This document shows positions 52,529 through 61,486 of a stretch of DNA of 64,000 nucleotides, in pieces. Below the pieces are notes generated by a model, which saw only the letters and a list, made by a program, of their open reading frames with translations, made no database searches and was not told where the DNA came from. Origin of the DNA: Candidatus Chlorobium masyuteum (GTDB lineage: Bacteria; Bacteroidota; Chlorobiia; Chlorobiales; Chlorobiaceae); NCBI RefSeq assembly GCF_011601315.1, contig NZ_JAAORA010000006.1:1-64000 (forward strand), given 5' to 3'. Each line of letters begins with the position of its first letter. Position 1 is the stretch's first letter. The position numbers and the translations under genes were made by a program.

Positions 52529-53551
52529 TCAGAACATGGAGTGCTCACCGAGCTCCTGGCCTGCAAGCCCCTCCTGAAGTACCCGCTTGTAAAAATCGCG
52601 CAGGGTATCGCTGCCGTAGGAAGGGGTGATCTCTGCATCGTACTTGCCGGTAACCGGGTTCAGCACCAGCATGGACTCCGAACAGTAGTATTTGCCGATA
52701 CGGGCAAACTCGGCCTTGTCCTCAAGTTTCGGAAAAATCCTGGCAAGCAGGGTCAAGACAGGAATGATAACATCAAACATCTGTATCGGCATGTTTTTGA
52801 ACTTAGGCGGAAGACCGAGAAGTTCAAACAGCAGTTCGCCCTGCTCCCTGGCAGTAATAGCCCTGCCCGGTCCGCCGATGGGGAGAATCCTGTTTTGCTT
52901 TGAGGGATCATCAAGGCAATCGGCAATAAAACGGGCCAGATCCCGCTCGCTGATCGGCTTGCAGGCGGTCAATGCGCCGTTGCCGAACACAACATAGGGT
53001 TTTCCTTTTTTTACCGCTTCAACCTGACCGGCAATGGATTTGAAAAAAGCGGTCGGTCGCACAATCGACCAGGTAAGCCCGGACTCCTGAAGCTCCTTCT
53101 CGAACTTCAGCTTGGCTCTCTGGAACTCGAGCAGCGGCTTCTGGACACAGATCGCCGAGAGCAGCACAAAGTGCCCTGCTCCGGCCTCTTTGGCTGCATC
53201 AAGCGCATTGCGGGTTGCCTGATAATCGATATTCCATGAATCCTTCACTCCCCCGTTGCGAGAGGTCAGGCATGAGACCACAACATCAAAATGCTCGCCC
53301 CGGATACCGCTCTGCAAGAGTGAGTCAAGGCTGCTCACATCACCGAACCGTACTTCGGAGCCCTTGAGCTGCACGCGAAGCTCATCCGCTTTGGTCATGG
53401 CTCCGACCCCCGAGCGCTCCCGGGCAAAACTCACCACCTCATAGCCTCTCGATACCAGTTCACGGACAACAAATTTGCCGATATAACCGGTGGCACCGAC
53501 AACAAACAACCGTTTTGGAGTTACTGCCTGAGAGTGGGATGAAGTATTCAC
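52529..53551 (-). CDS. bciA: Divinyl (proto)chlorophyllide a 8-vinyl reductase BciA
   Basis: An NADPH-dependent reductase of the 8-vinyl group in chlorophyll biosynthesis, experimentally known in Chlorobaculum tepidum (CT1063). The Rossmann loop is VGATGYIGKFVV. VSCLTSRNGGVKDSWNIDYQ, HFVLLSAICVQKPLLEFQ and the terminal LGEHSMF are family hallmarks. The GTG start at 53551 gives 340 residues; the open frame begins at a TTG at 53608, which would add 19 residues. Neither start has a strong ribosome site. It is a key lineage marker for phototrophy. Confidence 0.9.
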   Translation of the reverse strand: MNTSSHSQAVTPKRLFVVGATGYIGKFVVRELVSRGYEVVSFARERSGVGAMTKADELRVQLKGSEVRFGDVSSLDSLLQSGIRGEHFDVVVSCLTSRNGGVKDSWNIDYQATRNALDAAKEAGAGHFVLLSAICVQKPLLEFQRAKLKFEKELQESGLTWSIVRPTAFFKSIAGQVEAVKKGKPYVVFGNGALTACKPISERDLARFIADCLDDPSKQNRILPIGGPGRAITAREQGELLFELLGLPPKFKNMPIQMFDVIIPVLTLLARIFPKLEDKAEFARIGKYYCSESMLVLNPVTGKYDAEITPSYGSDTLRDFYKRVLQEGLAGQELGEHSMF

Positions 53552-53869
53552 GTACAGGAGATGGTTTTTAAATTCATTGCAGGAAACTTCCCTGCAAGCG
53601 AGATGCAATAGCTGAAAATACAGCTTATTATCCGCTCTTCAAACCCCCACGGCTCCGTTAATGCCCACTCATTCCGCTCTCCCGGCAACAGAGCCCGATG
53701 AGCTCACTCCGGATTCTCCGAACGAGAACAGGGAAGAGGGTGCAATCAATAGAGGGTAAAGAGTGTTTGAGTTCATGCAAACCGGATTCTGGTGCGGCAT
53801 TGCCGTCAAATGAACACCCGGAACAGTGAAAGCATGCGCACAACTCGTTTAATGTGAACAACCGGGGAG

Positions 53870-55303
53870 ATGAAAAAAGCACTCCTGATCACCACCCTTC
53901 TCCTGGGACTCCTTGCTTCGGGACTCTACTATCTTTTGAGAAAGAATAGTGTTGTGCCCCCCGCTGCGATCAATGAAAAAATCATCATCGATATTCCGCA
54001 ATCCACCTTCAATATTCCGATCATTATTGAGGTTAAGAGCCTTGCCGACTACCTGAACCAAAAAATCACAGGAAAATTCCTTGAGACAACCCTTTTTCTT
54101 CAGGAGTCCGAAAAAGAGCAGATCCTGCTCACGCTCACCAAAGCCGGCAGCATAACCATCACCTCCACCGGCCGGGAACTGCTCTGCACCCTGCCATTGA
54201 CCGTTGATGCCACCCTGCTCGACAGCCGGTTCGGCAAAACACTCTCCGGGCTCGTCTCCCCCTTTCACACCGGCATTATCCTCACGCTCTCAACGCCCAT
54301 CGATCTCGACAGAAACTGGCGACTGAAAACGAAATTCACCATCAGGGAGCATCAATGGTTAAGCGAACCGGTCATCAAATTGGGACCATTCAAAAAAAAC
54401 ATCCGGAAGCAGCTTGATGATGCCATAAGCCTGAACAGCAACAGCCTGACATCAATGGTTGACCAGGAGATCAACAAGGCCGCCTCACTGCGAAAAACCG
54501 TTGCCCATGTTTGGCATGACCTGCAGAAGCCGATTCGCATCACCAGCTACCCGGCTCCGGTCTGGATACGGTTCAACTGCAACGATATCAGCGGCAACAT
54601 CAAGCTGCAGAAGAGCGACATTGTCTGCTTTGCCAGCGTAAAGGCAAAAATGCTTCTTGTAACCGACACAACCGCACAGAGAGCTCACCTTCGTCTGCCG
54701 GATTACAGAGAGCTGGCTACCCGGGAGAAGCAGCCGGAATCGGATCTTTTCATCTATGCAAGCACCTCATTTGATGAAATCAATCAGCAGTTAAACAAAA
54801 TACTGCACGGAACTGAAATCCTCTCAAAGGGATACCGCATCGCCATACTTGATATCCGAGCCTACACCTCGACGGAAGGATTAACGGTGGCGGTAGATAC
54901 CGGAGGGGATCTTGATGGCCGTTTTTATCTGACCGGCCGTCCGGTTTTTGATATTCCGACACAGAGGCTGAAGGTGCAGAATTTTGACTTTACCGTCAAC
55001 TCCGGCAGCCTGCTGGTAGAGAGAGGGGATGAGGTGCTGCACAATCTGTTGCGGGAACGTATTGCATCGAAGCTTAACCTTGGACTGGATACCCTGATTA
55101 TGAAATTGCCCGCGCTCATCAACCATGCCATCGCAAAGGGAAAGACCGGGCGGACCATAGACCTCAGGGTTGAAAATCTGGCTATCAAACAGTGCGACAT
55201 CCTGATGGGAAAGGAGATGATCCACTTTATCATCAACGCGGAAACCGAAACGACAATCAGGCTGAAAAAAATCAAGGCAGGCAGGCCAATAAGGATCCAC
55301 TGA
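53870..55303 (+). CDS. DUF4403 protein with N-terminal membrane anchor
   Basis: A 477-residue exported protein. Residues about 3-22 are hydrophobic (LLITTLLLGLLASGLYYLL), an anchor or uncleaved signal. The rest is rich in beta strands with repeated amphipathic pattern, containing SLADYLNQKITGKFL, GPFKKNIRKQLDDAI, and near the C-terminus LLREGIASKLNLGLD-like helices. This is the layout of DUF4403, which may fold like lipid-transfer TULIP or BPI proteins. Function in the envelope is unknown. It is divergent from bciA across 318 bases (53552-53869) that hold no other gene I can see. Confidence 0.75.
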   Translation: MKKALLITTLLLGLLASGLYYLLRKNSVVPPAAINEKIIIDIPQSTFNIPIIIEVKSLADYLNQKITGKFLETTLFLQESEKEQILLTLTKAGSITITSTGRELLCTLPLTVDATLLDSRFGKTLSGLVSPFHTGIILTLSTPIDLDRNWRLKTKFTIREHQWLSEPVIKLGPFKKNIRKQLDDAISLNSNSLTSMVDQEINKAASLRKTVAHVWHDLQKPIRITSYPAPVWIRFNCNDISGNIKLQKSDIVCFASVKAKMLLVTDTTAQRAHLRLPDYRELATREKQPESDLFIYASTSFDEINQQLNKILHGTEILSKGYRIAILDIRAYTSTEGLTVAVDTGGDLDGRFYLTGRPVFDIPTQRLKVQNFDFTVNSGSLLVERGDEVLHNLLRERIASKLNLGLDTLIMKLPALINHAIAKGKTGRTIDLRVENLAIKQCDILMGKEMIHFIINAETETTIRLKKIKAGRPIRIH

Positions 55304-55320
55304 AAAGAGGCCTGGCGGCT

Positions 55321-55740
55321 TCACAATCCCGGAAATACCGGAGCTTCCCACTCATCGCACAGATCCCAGTCCCTACCCTTTATTTCGCCCGGCTGGGTTC
55401 CCCTCAGATAGAGTGTGCGGTTTGCAGGATCCTCTCCGAGCCACTCACAGGGCATCTGCAATCCCCCATGCAACCCTTCATAGACACAGAGATCCTTCCA
55501 CTGCCGTACACCATCCTTTTCGGTGTAACACTCAAACCCCATCTTCCACCACGCTTTGAGCAGCGCATCCATCGCATCGGGGTTCATGGCACCATCACGA
55601 AACAGATGGTCATCAAACCAGACCCTGCCGCCGATCGCCCGCTTGTGATCGCTGAGGCATTGTTCCCACCCTCCGGGATACTTCTCTTCAATGATTGCAA
55701 CAGGTACAATCAGATCGATAAACTCGGTCATGACAGCCAT
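55321..55740 (-). CDS. Hypothetical protein, second gene of a small pair
   Basis: A 139-residue acidic, Trp- and Gly-rich soluble protein of no family I know. It starts FIDLIVPVAIIEEKYPGGW and contains conserved-looking WFDDHLFRDGAMNPDAMDAL and WKDLCVYEG stretches. AGGA lies 8 bases before the ATG at 55740. It follows the 119-residue gene by only 10 bases, so the two are co-transcribed. The sequence pattern has no catalytic motif I can point to. Confidence 0.65.
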   Translation of the reverse strand: MAVMTEFIDLIVPVAIIEEKYPGGWEQCLSDHKRAIGGRVWFDDHLFRDGAMNPDAMDALLKAWWKMGFECYTEKDGVRQWKDLCVYEGLHGGLQMPCEWLGEDPANRTLYLRGTQPGEIKGRDWDLCDEWEAPVFPGL

Positions 55741-55750
55741 AACTGTAATC

Positions 55751-56110
55751 CTATACCTCTTCGCCGTTAATAAGCAGGATTACCGGCCGGTCATCACCCA
55801 GCAACTCCGTCACCTCCTGTGACCACTCACGGGAAGCAACTTCAAGTGCATCAATCACATAGTCCTCAAATTCATCAAGGAGTGTTTCTGCCCCGTTAAA
55901 CTCTTCGGGTGAAGTAACCTGGATGAGAATACTCGGCTCGGCTTCCTTGCCCTCACCATAGGAGTCAAAGACGATGACCACGTCACCATCCTTTGAACCT
56001 GTCAACGGAAGCAGCTTCCCCTTTGCGATAATCTCCTGTCGTATGCGCTCCAGATCGGCTGCTACGGCGGCAAATCTTGGATCTTCATGAAGATGTATAC
56101 GGTCACTCAT
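55751..56110 (-). CDS. Hypothetical acidic protein, first gene of a small pair
   Basis: A 119-residue strongly acidic protein. It starts with a helix (FAAVAADLERIRQEI), followed by strands (DVVIVFDSYGEGK, PSILIQVTSPEEF), a long acidic helix with two segments (EFEDYVIDALEVAS) and an ending that includes a strand (RPVILLING). No family recognised. Ten bases separate it from the 139-residue gene, which suggests a two-gene unit whose products could be partners. Confidence 0.65.
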   Translation of the reverse strand: MSDRIHLHEDPRFAAVAADLERIRQEIIAKGKLLPLTGSKDGDVVIVFDSYGEGKEAEPSILIQVTSPEEFNGAETLLDEFEDYVIDALEVASREWSQEVTELLGDDRPVILLINGEEV

Positions 56111-56262
56111 TTGTTATGTTTTTACGTTAAAATCAATCATCAATATTTTGTAAAATAACCATTTACCGCCTAAAATCTATTGCAGGCGGAATATTGGATC
56201 AATCCTTCCCCCTTAAGTCAGCCCCCCTTCTCGCCTTGAGTCAGGACAACCTTGATCGATAA

Positions 56263-56298
56263 ATATATATGTCGTAACTTTCTGATATATATGTCATA
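56263..56298 (+). promoter_or_regulatory. Two direct repeats 22 bases apart
   Basis: ATATATATGTCGTA at 56263-56276 is repeated as ATATATATGTCATA at 56285-56298. The 22-base spacing corresponds to about two helical turns, as for tandem binding sites of a regulator on one face of DNA. They lie 48 bases before the start of the downstream gene. They may also overlap its promoter. Confidence 0.5.
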
Positions 56299-56345
56299 GA
56301 CAAATCATCATTTATCCTCTTTTACCAAACATTAATGGAGGAATT

Positions 56346-57158
56346 ATGAAAAAAGGATGGAAAATTCTCACCGGCATTGCCGCGGTGATTGTCCTTCTTC
56401 TTGCTGTAGTGATGTTTGCCACTTCGGGAATGAGGTCAACGGCCGATGACTTTTTCGGGTCCGTGAAACAGCAGGATATGACCAAGGCCCGGACCTATCT
56501 CTCCGAGGAGTTCAAGGCAAGTACCAATGAAGAGGCCCTGAAAGAGTTTCTGTCAAGAAGTGCCCTCCTGAACTTTAAGGAAGCTAAATGGGCCGAGAGC
56601 AGCATAAACGGCGGAAGGGGTGAACTCAACGGCACCATTACCACTGAAACAGGCGGCAACATCCCCATCAAGCTTATGTTCATCAAGGAGAATGATGAGT
56701 GGAAAATTTATGCCATGCAAAAACCGACCGCCGGTCTTCAGCCATCTGAATCTTCAGAAGCCTCTGCAGGAACCACACCGAAAAAATCGGCGACAACCGT
56801 TCCCGGCAAAGCTGAGCAGATAGCCCTCGCCAGACAGTCCATGCATGACTTTGCGCTCTCGATAAAGAGCAAAAACATGGGGCACTTCAGAAACACTATC
56901 TCAAACATGTGGCAGTCGCAGTTCACGACGGAAAAGCTGAACGAAGGCTATGCTCCGATAATCAAAGCCGATATCGACCTGACCGTGCTTGATCCCCTTG
57001 TGCCGATCCTTGACCAGGAGGCATCAATCAATCAGGACGGAGTTCTTATAATCAGAGGCCACTACCCGACAAAACCAAGTGTAGTCTCATTTGAATCCAA
57101 GTATATCTATGAAGGTGTTTCATGGAAGCTGATCGGATTTTTCCTCGATGTCAAATGA
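56346..57158 (+). CDS. Membrane-anchored protein with two small repeated domains
   Basis: A 270-residue protein with a strong ribosome site (GGAGG just before ATG). Residues about 6-28 form an N-terminal membrane helix. Two similar alpha/beta units follow, at about 30-128 and 155-268, separated by a Ser/Thr/Pro/Lys linker. Both begin with a long helix (TADDFFGSVKQQDMTKARTY and ARQSMHDFALSIKSKNMGHF) and end with strands (NDEWKIYAMQ and GVSWKLIGFF). This resembles the NTF2/DUF3887-type fold. An extracytoplasmic role is inferred; ligand unknown. Directly repeated sites lie upstream and a strong terminator downstream. Confidence 0.7.
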   Translation: MKKGWKILTGIAAVIVLLLAVVMFATSGMRSTADDFFGSVKQQDMTKARTYLSEEFKASTNEEALKEFLSRSALLNFKEAKWAESSINGGRGELNGTITTETGGNIPIKLMFIKENDEWKIYAMQKPTAGLQPSESSEASAGTTPKKSATTVPGKAEQIALARQSMHDFALSIKSKNMGHFRNTISNMWQSQFTTEKLNEGYAPIIKADIDLTVLDPLVPILDQEASINQDGVLIIRGHYPTKPSVVSFESKYIYEGVSWKLIGFFLDVK

Positions 57159-57201
57159 TCCATCCTGCGATCTTCTGAAACACCCCATTTCCGCTCTCTT
57201 C

Positions 57202-57240
57202 AAGGCCGTCCGTTGCGTTAACGGACGGCCTTCCTTTTGT
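57202..57240 (+). terminator. Strong terminator hairpin
   Basis: AAGGCCGTCCGTT and AACGGACGGCCTT make a perfect 13-bp GC-rich stem with a 5-base loop, 43 bases after the stop at 57158. CCTTTTGTTG follows. The convergent membrane protein ends 29 bases further on, so the hairpin may serve both genes. Confidence 0.85.
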
Positions 57241-57268
57241 TGTTGATCACTCCACAAGCGCAAATGAC

Positions 57269-58132
57269 TCATGACAGCTCTGCATGTGTATCGATTTTTT
57301 CAAATCTGTTGTAGGCAAAGGTGATGCCGATGGCAAAAAGCATTGCCCCGACACCGAGAAGCACAGCAATGTAGGGCGGAGCGGTAAGTGCGAGCCGTAC
57401 AACCACCGTGGCCACGGCAAACCCGGAGTTACGAAATACAATCTGATAGTTTGAACTGTAGCGGAGCGAAACCAGTACCAGCAGCACATCGCTGAAAACA
57501 AGAATCGTGTAGAAGAGTGCAAAAAAATCAAATACAGGCTCCCCGCCCAGATAAAGGAGCGCATCGGCAATACCCATTCCGCTGAAAATGCAGAGAAGCA
57601 GCAGGGATACTAATTTTTTGGAGGAGATAAACTCGGTTGTAACGGCGATGCTTTGATTCAATACGCGGTGTTTCTGGAGTTTGTAATAGAGTCCGAGCAG
57701 GAGAAAGAGCAAAAGCGCGCCGCCGGCATAGGAGAGGATATGCATAACCGGTTCCGGGGCCTCTGCCCATATAAGCGGCTCTTTAAAGTAGATGATCTCC
57801 TTGAACGAGTGCCGCAGCAGAATCAGTGAAAGAATCTCGAACTGTTTGCCGACCGAATCTGAAACCGAGTTCGCAAGGCTGAATACCAGGGCAAGTACTT
57901 CAATGGCAAGCAGCATGGAAAAGGCAATATTGATGGCATAATAGTGGCTTGTGGGCAGAACTGAGGCTACGGCATCCGGAAGCCATCCCTGACGGCGAAG
58001 CTCGATCAGGAGAAGTGCTCCGAGAAACGTGACAATCAGGAGGTTGGCCGCTGCCCGTTCGGTGCGCTTGTGCTCCCAGAAGTGCTCCAGGCTGTCAAAG
58101 AGAATGTCAACCCGATTCAGAATTGTGATCAT
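57269..58132 (-). CDS. Polytopic membrane protein, unknown
   Basis: A 287-residue protein from ATG 58132, selected because a GGGAGAGGGG purine run precedes it; the open frame extends to 58159. About seven hydrophobic helices are visible, with two long N-terminal helices (about 32-50 and 66-86) and a cluster at the C-terminus. No family motif is recognised. Neighbouring genes give no clue to function. It could be a transporter, channel or sensor. Confidence 0.7.
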   Translation of the reverse strand: MITILNRVDILFDSLEHFWEHKRTERAAANLLIVTFLGALLLIELRRQGWLPDAVASVLPTSHYYAINIAFSMLLAIEVLALVFSLANSVSDSVGKQFEILSLILLRHSFKEIIYFKEPLIWAEAPEPVMHILSYAGGALLLFLLLGLYYKLQKHRVLNQSIAVTTEFISSKKLVSLLLLCIFSGMGIADALLYLGGEPVFDFFALFYTILVFSDVLLVLVSLRYSSNYQIVFRNSGFAVATVVVRLALTAPPYIAVLLGVGAMLFAIGITFAYNRFEKIDTHAELS

Positions 58133-58494
58133 GCCCCCTCTCCCTGTTTGTTGAATCAATCGGTAACGCCCCGTCTCATTACCCCCTTACCTCATACCCC
58201 TGGATGGCAGCTTCAGTACTGCTAAAAATATCGATAACGCTTTGGCTGTTCCCCTGACCCTCCATTGCACTACAAATAATCGGCAGATAACGGTGTATCG
58301 AGAAATAATCAGTGAAGAAATAAACCAGCTTTTCGCCGCCAAAACAACACAACCATTGCAAGCCGGAAGATCATTTATACTATATTTACCCTTATGGCTG
58401 CAGGGCGCTTTTTTTTCAGGGAGCTGCCGGCAGTTTTACACCATTTTTTTTTACCGGTACAACTCACCTCATAAACATAAACAACCCTTCAATT
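58133..58494. other. Divergent upstream region of the chlorosome-like gene
   Basis: No gene is convincing here (362 bases). The last 90 bases before the start at 58495 carry long T-runs (near 58444-58452) and an AT-rich leader ending CCTTCAATTATG; no Shine-Dalgarno of usual strength is present. The short open frame at 58179-58361 is unsupported. Confidence 0.45.
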
Positions 58495-58722
58495 ATGGCA
58501 AACGAAAACGGCGGCGTCTTTTCCGACCTCTTTAATGCATTCGGCGCTCTGGTACAGAGTCTTGCTGACACCCTGACCAGCAGCGTATCTTCTGCATCGA
58601 CGGTCGTCCAGTCATGCACAGAGCTCTGTGTCAACATCGTCACAAACACGGCCAACACTGCCCTGCAGCTTGTCCAGAATGTAGCAAACGGCATCTCTTC
58701 GGCCATCACACCGAAAAAGTAA
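58495..58722 (+). CDS. Chlorosome envelope protein B/F-like
   Basis: A 75-residue protein with an alternating hydrophobic/small-residue pattern: GGVFSDLFNAFGALVQSLAD, many Ser/Thr/Val, TVVQSCTELCVNIVTNTANT, and a C-terminal ISSAITPKK. Length, absence of a signal peptide, and composition fit CsmB/CsmF, the small amphipathic proteins coating chlorosomes. I cannot decide between CsmB and CsmF, nor exclude another chlorosome or phasin-like protein. Two Cys (about 42 and 46) are unusual. The gene is monocistronic with a terminator right after it, as expected for an abundant structural protein. Confidence 0.55.
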   Translation: MANENGGVFSDLFNAFGALVQSLADTLTSSVSSASTVVQSCTELCVNIVTNTANTALQLVQNVANGISSAITPKK

Positions 58723-58740
58723 GCACGTTCACGATGCCAA

Positions 58741-58782
58741 CAAGCGCCCTTTTCCTCACGGTTCAGGGCGTTTGTCTTTTTG
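58741..58782 (+). terminator. Terminator after the chlorosome-like gene
   Basis: CAAGCGCCC pairs with GGGCGTTTG (one G-U pair) and the loop is 16 bases. A TCTTTTTG tract follows immediately, making a conventional rho-independent terminator 18 bases after the stop. Confidence 0.75.
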
Positions 58783-58964
58783 CGGCGCATAGCGCATTGT
58801 TCATATCGTTCTGCACGCTCTCTTATGCGCTAAAACCCACCCCTTCTGCATCCCCTTGAGCCCCGCTTCAATGTATCATGATATCGGCCGAAGCACGGGA
58901 ACCTTTGCCCGCTTTGGAAGGTACTCTTTGTAGAGAAGGATAAACAATACAAAGACTCCCCTTT

Positions 58965-59723
58965 ATGAAGCAAGCGATCCTTGAAGCAAGCCGCTCGTTC
59001 CTCAAAGACACTATCCGTCAGCAGGTCGATTTCTCCCAAACCGATCAGAACCGCCGGATTCCACCCCCGCCAATTGAAAAACCCTGCGGACAGGATGTTC
59101 ATCCCATAGAGCTTCCGAAAATCGGGAGCCTGAAGGATATCGGCAATATCGACCTCAAAACTGCTATCGGGCGCCGCGAAAGCTGCCGCACCTACAGCGA
59201 TCTCCCCCTCTCCCTTGAGGAGCTCTCCTTCCTGCTCTGGGCTACCCAGGGAATAAAGCTCAAACTCGATGCAGGCCATGCCCTGAGGACGGTCCCCTCA
59301 GCAGGATGCCGCCACGCTTTTGAAACCCTGCTCTGCATATTGAACGTAACCGGTCTTGAAAAAGGGATCTACCGCTACCAGCCCGTTGAACACCAGCTCA
59401 TCCTGGAACAGCAGGTTGAACACCTGGAAGAGAGGGTAACGAGAGCCGCGCTCGGCCAGCCATTCCCCGGAGATGCCGCCGTCACCTTCATCTGGACAGT
59501 CATCCCCTATCGCATGGAGTGGCGATATGGTCTGGCCGCCCACAAGGTCATTGCCCTTGACGCCGGTCACGTCTGCCAGAACCTCTACCTGGCATGCGAG
59601 GCAATCAACGCCGGAACCTGCGCCATTGCAGCCTACGACCAGGAGGGAATGGACCGGCTGCTGCATATTGACGGAGAGGAAGAGTTCACCATCTACCTCG
59701 CCCCGGTTGGAAAGAAACGGTAA
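58965..59723 (+). CDS. SagB-type nitroreductase/dehydrogenase family protein
   Basis: A 252-residue FMN-dependent oxidoreductase of the SagB/ThcOx type. The signature AIGRRESCRTYSDLPLSLEE (about 67-86), ELSFLLWATQGI, RTVPSAGCRHAFE, and the C-terminal GHVCQNLYLACEAINAGTC match the nitroreductase fold with FMN contact residues. SagB proteins oxidise azoline rings in peptides, but many family members are lone enzymes of unknown substrate. No precursor peptide or cyclodehydratase is visible beside it. Start at ATG 58965 is preferred. Confidence 0.85.
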   Translation: MKQAILEASRSFLKDTIRQQVDFSQTDQNRRIPPPPIEKPCGQDVHPIELPKIGSLKDIGNIDLKTAIGRRESCRTYSDLPLSLEELSFLLWATQGIKLKLDAGHALRTVPSAGCRHAFETLLCILNVTGLEKGIYRYQPVEHQLILEQQVEHLEERVTRAALGQPFPGDAAVTFIWTVIPYRMEWRYGLAAHKVIALDAGHVCQNLYLACEAINAGTCAIAAYDQEGMDRLLHIDGEEEFTIYLAPVGKKR

Positions 59724-59724
59724 C

Positions 59725-60603
59725 TCAAGGCATCGCTGCGAACACTTCAAGCTCCCTTTTCAGGGGTGAACCTTCGCAGAAGGTGCACTCCATGCGCTTC
59801 CATGCCGGAAGCACATCATGCTCGATCCACTGCCAGCGGTGGCGGGAATCGGTAACACTTTTCATGCCGGTCAGGGTTTCGAAATAACCCGAATAGGTTG
59901 AAAATGAGGCTCTGACTCCTCCGGAAAAATCAAGCTCGCTGCCGAAGGAGATTAAAATCCTCCCCTGCTGGCTGATAGCATCAAAAATCGGCTGCAATGT
60001 CGAGATCTGTTCATGGCGCAACAAAAGCACATTGCCCTCCCAGATGAGTGCGTGCGCCCGCTCCTCGTCAACTCCACGGCGAATCAGCTGATCACCCTCA
60101 TCAATCAGCCTGAAGCCCTCAAAGAGAAACTCCTGCTCCTTCAGGCCGCAGCATTTTTCCAGGGCACCAAACCCGCTTTCAAGAAAAAGTGCATGGGCCC
60201 ACCCGATATCGGCAAAGATATTGTTGTTGCCGAGCCGCAGCTGATCAAGATCGGCAAGAAAAAACTGCTGAGCGGCAACCGAATGCATAAAGGATGGAAT
60301 AAAGAGCAGGTTGTTGAAGGTGTTCTGCAACAGTTTGCCCGCATCAAATGAGGAGAGGCCTCCTTCTTGCTCATCGGTGTTCTCTCTATGTTCCGGAGCA
60401 TGAAGCAGCTCGCAAACCCCAAGAGCCACACCGACCTGCCGCGAGGCAAAAGCAGCCATGCCGCTCCACTTGAAGAGCTCCGGCTTCTCAAGATACCAGC
60501 GGGCATAGTGCGCGGTGATGGCCCGGTTGCGATCCGCTATCTTGTCGAGCGGCGGAAGCCGGTGTTCAAGCAGTTCAATCCACTCCTCTTTTGATCGGGC
60601 CAT
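59725..60603 (-). CDS. Hypothetical protein, possibly DUF2515-like
   Basis: A 292-residue soluble, helix-rich protein. The pattern RNRAITAHYARWYLEKPELF at about 23-42, followed by WSGMAAFASRQVGVAL, weakly recalls DUF2515. It is rich in Trp, Phe and Glu, and has no signal peptide or membrane helix. The C-terminal part contains YSGYFETLTGMKSV and a Trp-rich HRWQWIEHDVLPAWKRME. Its end lies one base after the convergent SagB-type gene stop. No function can be assigned from the sequence. Confidence 0.6.
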   Translation of the reverse strand: MARSKEEWIELLEHRLPPLDKIADRNRAITAHYARWYLEKPELFKWSGMAAFASRQVGVALGVCELLHAPEHRENTDEQEGGLSSFDAGKLLQNTFNNLLFIPSFMHSVAAQQFFLADLDQLRLGNNNIFADIGWAHALFLESGFGALEKCCGLKEQEFLFEGFRLIDEGDQLIRRGVDEERAHALIWEGNVLLLRHEQISTLQPIFDAISQQGRILISFGSELDFSGGVRASFSTYSGYFETLTGMKSVTDSRHRWQWIEHDVLPAWKRMECTFCEGSPLKRELEVFAAMP

Positions 60604-60765
60604 AGTATTGCAGTCTGGTTCAATGAAGGATATGCTCTCAGCATTCTAAACAGAGAAGAGCGCCGAATAATTTACCTCGCAATAAAATTGGCAAAAAAAA
60701 CGGCAGCCCGATAGAGTACCGGACCAACGAAGCAATCATCACGCGAAGTAAATTTATAGCGCAGC

Positions 60766-61461
60766 TTATACGACCGCTCCGAAAATCCTCCCCACCCCCG
60801 CCGTCAACCCCATGGCAAGTGCACCCCAAAAGGCAACACGGAGAGCTCCTTTCAGAAGCGATGCCCCGCCTGCCCAGGCTGCCATTCCACCCAGAAACAC
60901 AAGGGAGACCAGCGCGGTTGCGGAGGTAACTTCGGCGATATATGGTGCCGGGGCAAGCAGAGCTGCGCCTATCGGGATAACCGCACCGGCAACAAACGAG
61001 AGTGCGGAGGAGAGTGCCGCCTGGATCGGCCGTGCCCGCAGGGTATCGGTAATGCCGAGCTCATCACGGGCATGTGCTCCGAGAGCATCCTTCTGCATCA
61101 GACTCACCGCCACGCGCAGTGCCAGCGGCTCTTCAAGTCCGCGACTCACATAGATAGCGGTCAGCTCCTCCAGTTCATGCTCCGGATCCTCCGCCAGCTC
61201 GCGCTTTTCGCGTGCAATATCGGCCTCCTCGGTGTCGGCCTGCGACTGAACCGATACATACTCCCCCGCTGCCATCGACATGGCTCCGGCGACAAGACCA
61301 GCTACCCCGGTCAACAAAATACTCTGCTCGGAGGAGCCTGCAGCAGCTACGCCTATCAAGAGACTTGCTGTCGAGATGGTGCCGTCATTTGCCCCAAGCA
61401 CGGCAGCGCGAAGCCAGCCGATTCGATCCGAGCGGTGTGACTCCCTGTGAATAAATGACAT
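60766..61461 (-). CDS. VIT/CCC1-family metal transporter
   Basis: A 231-residue membrane protein from ATG 61461, with GGAG 9 bases upstream (an in-frame TTG lies at 61467). It begins SDRIGWLRAAVLGANDGTIS, the VIT hallmark with Asp in the first helix. MSMAAGEYVSVQSQADTEEAD carries the conserved acidic transport residues in the following segment, and four further hydrophobic segments end in TAGVGRIFGAVV. Family members export Fe2+ or Mn2+ from the cytosol. It is a single gene with no apparent partner. Confidence 0.9.
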   Translation of the reverse strand: MSFIHRESHRSDRIGWLRAAVLGANDGTISTASLLIGVAAAGSSEQSILLTGVAGLVAGAMSMAAGEYVSVQSQADTEEADIAREKRELAEDPEHELEELTAIYVSRGLEEPLALRVAVSLMQKDALGAHARDELGITDTLRARPIQAALSSALSFVAGAVIPIGAALLAPAPYIAEVTSATALVSLVFLGGMAAWAGGASLLKGALRVAFWGALAMGLTAGVGRIFGAVV

Positions 61462-61486
61462 AGTCAAGATCTCCGGTTATGACTGT

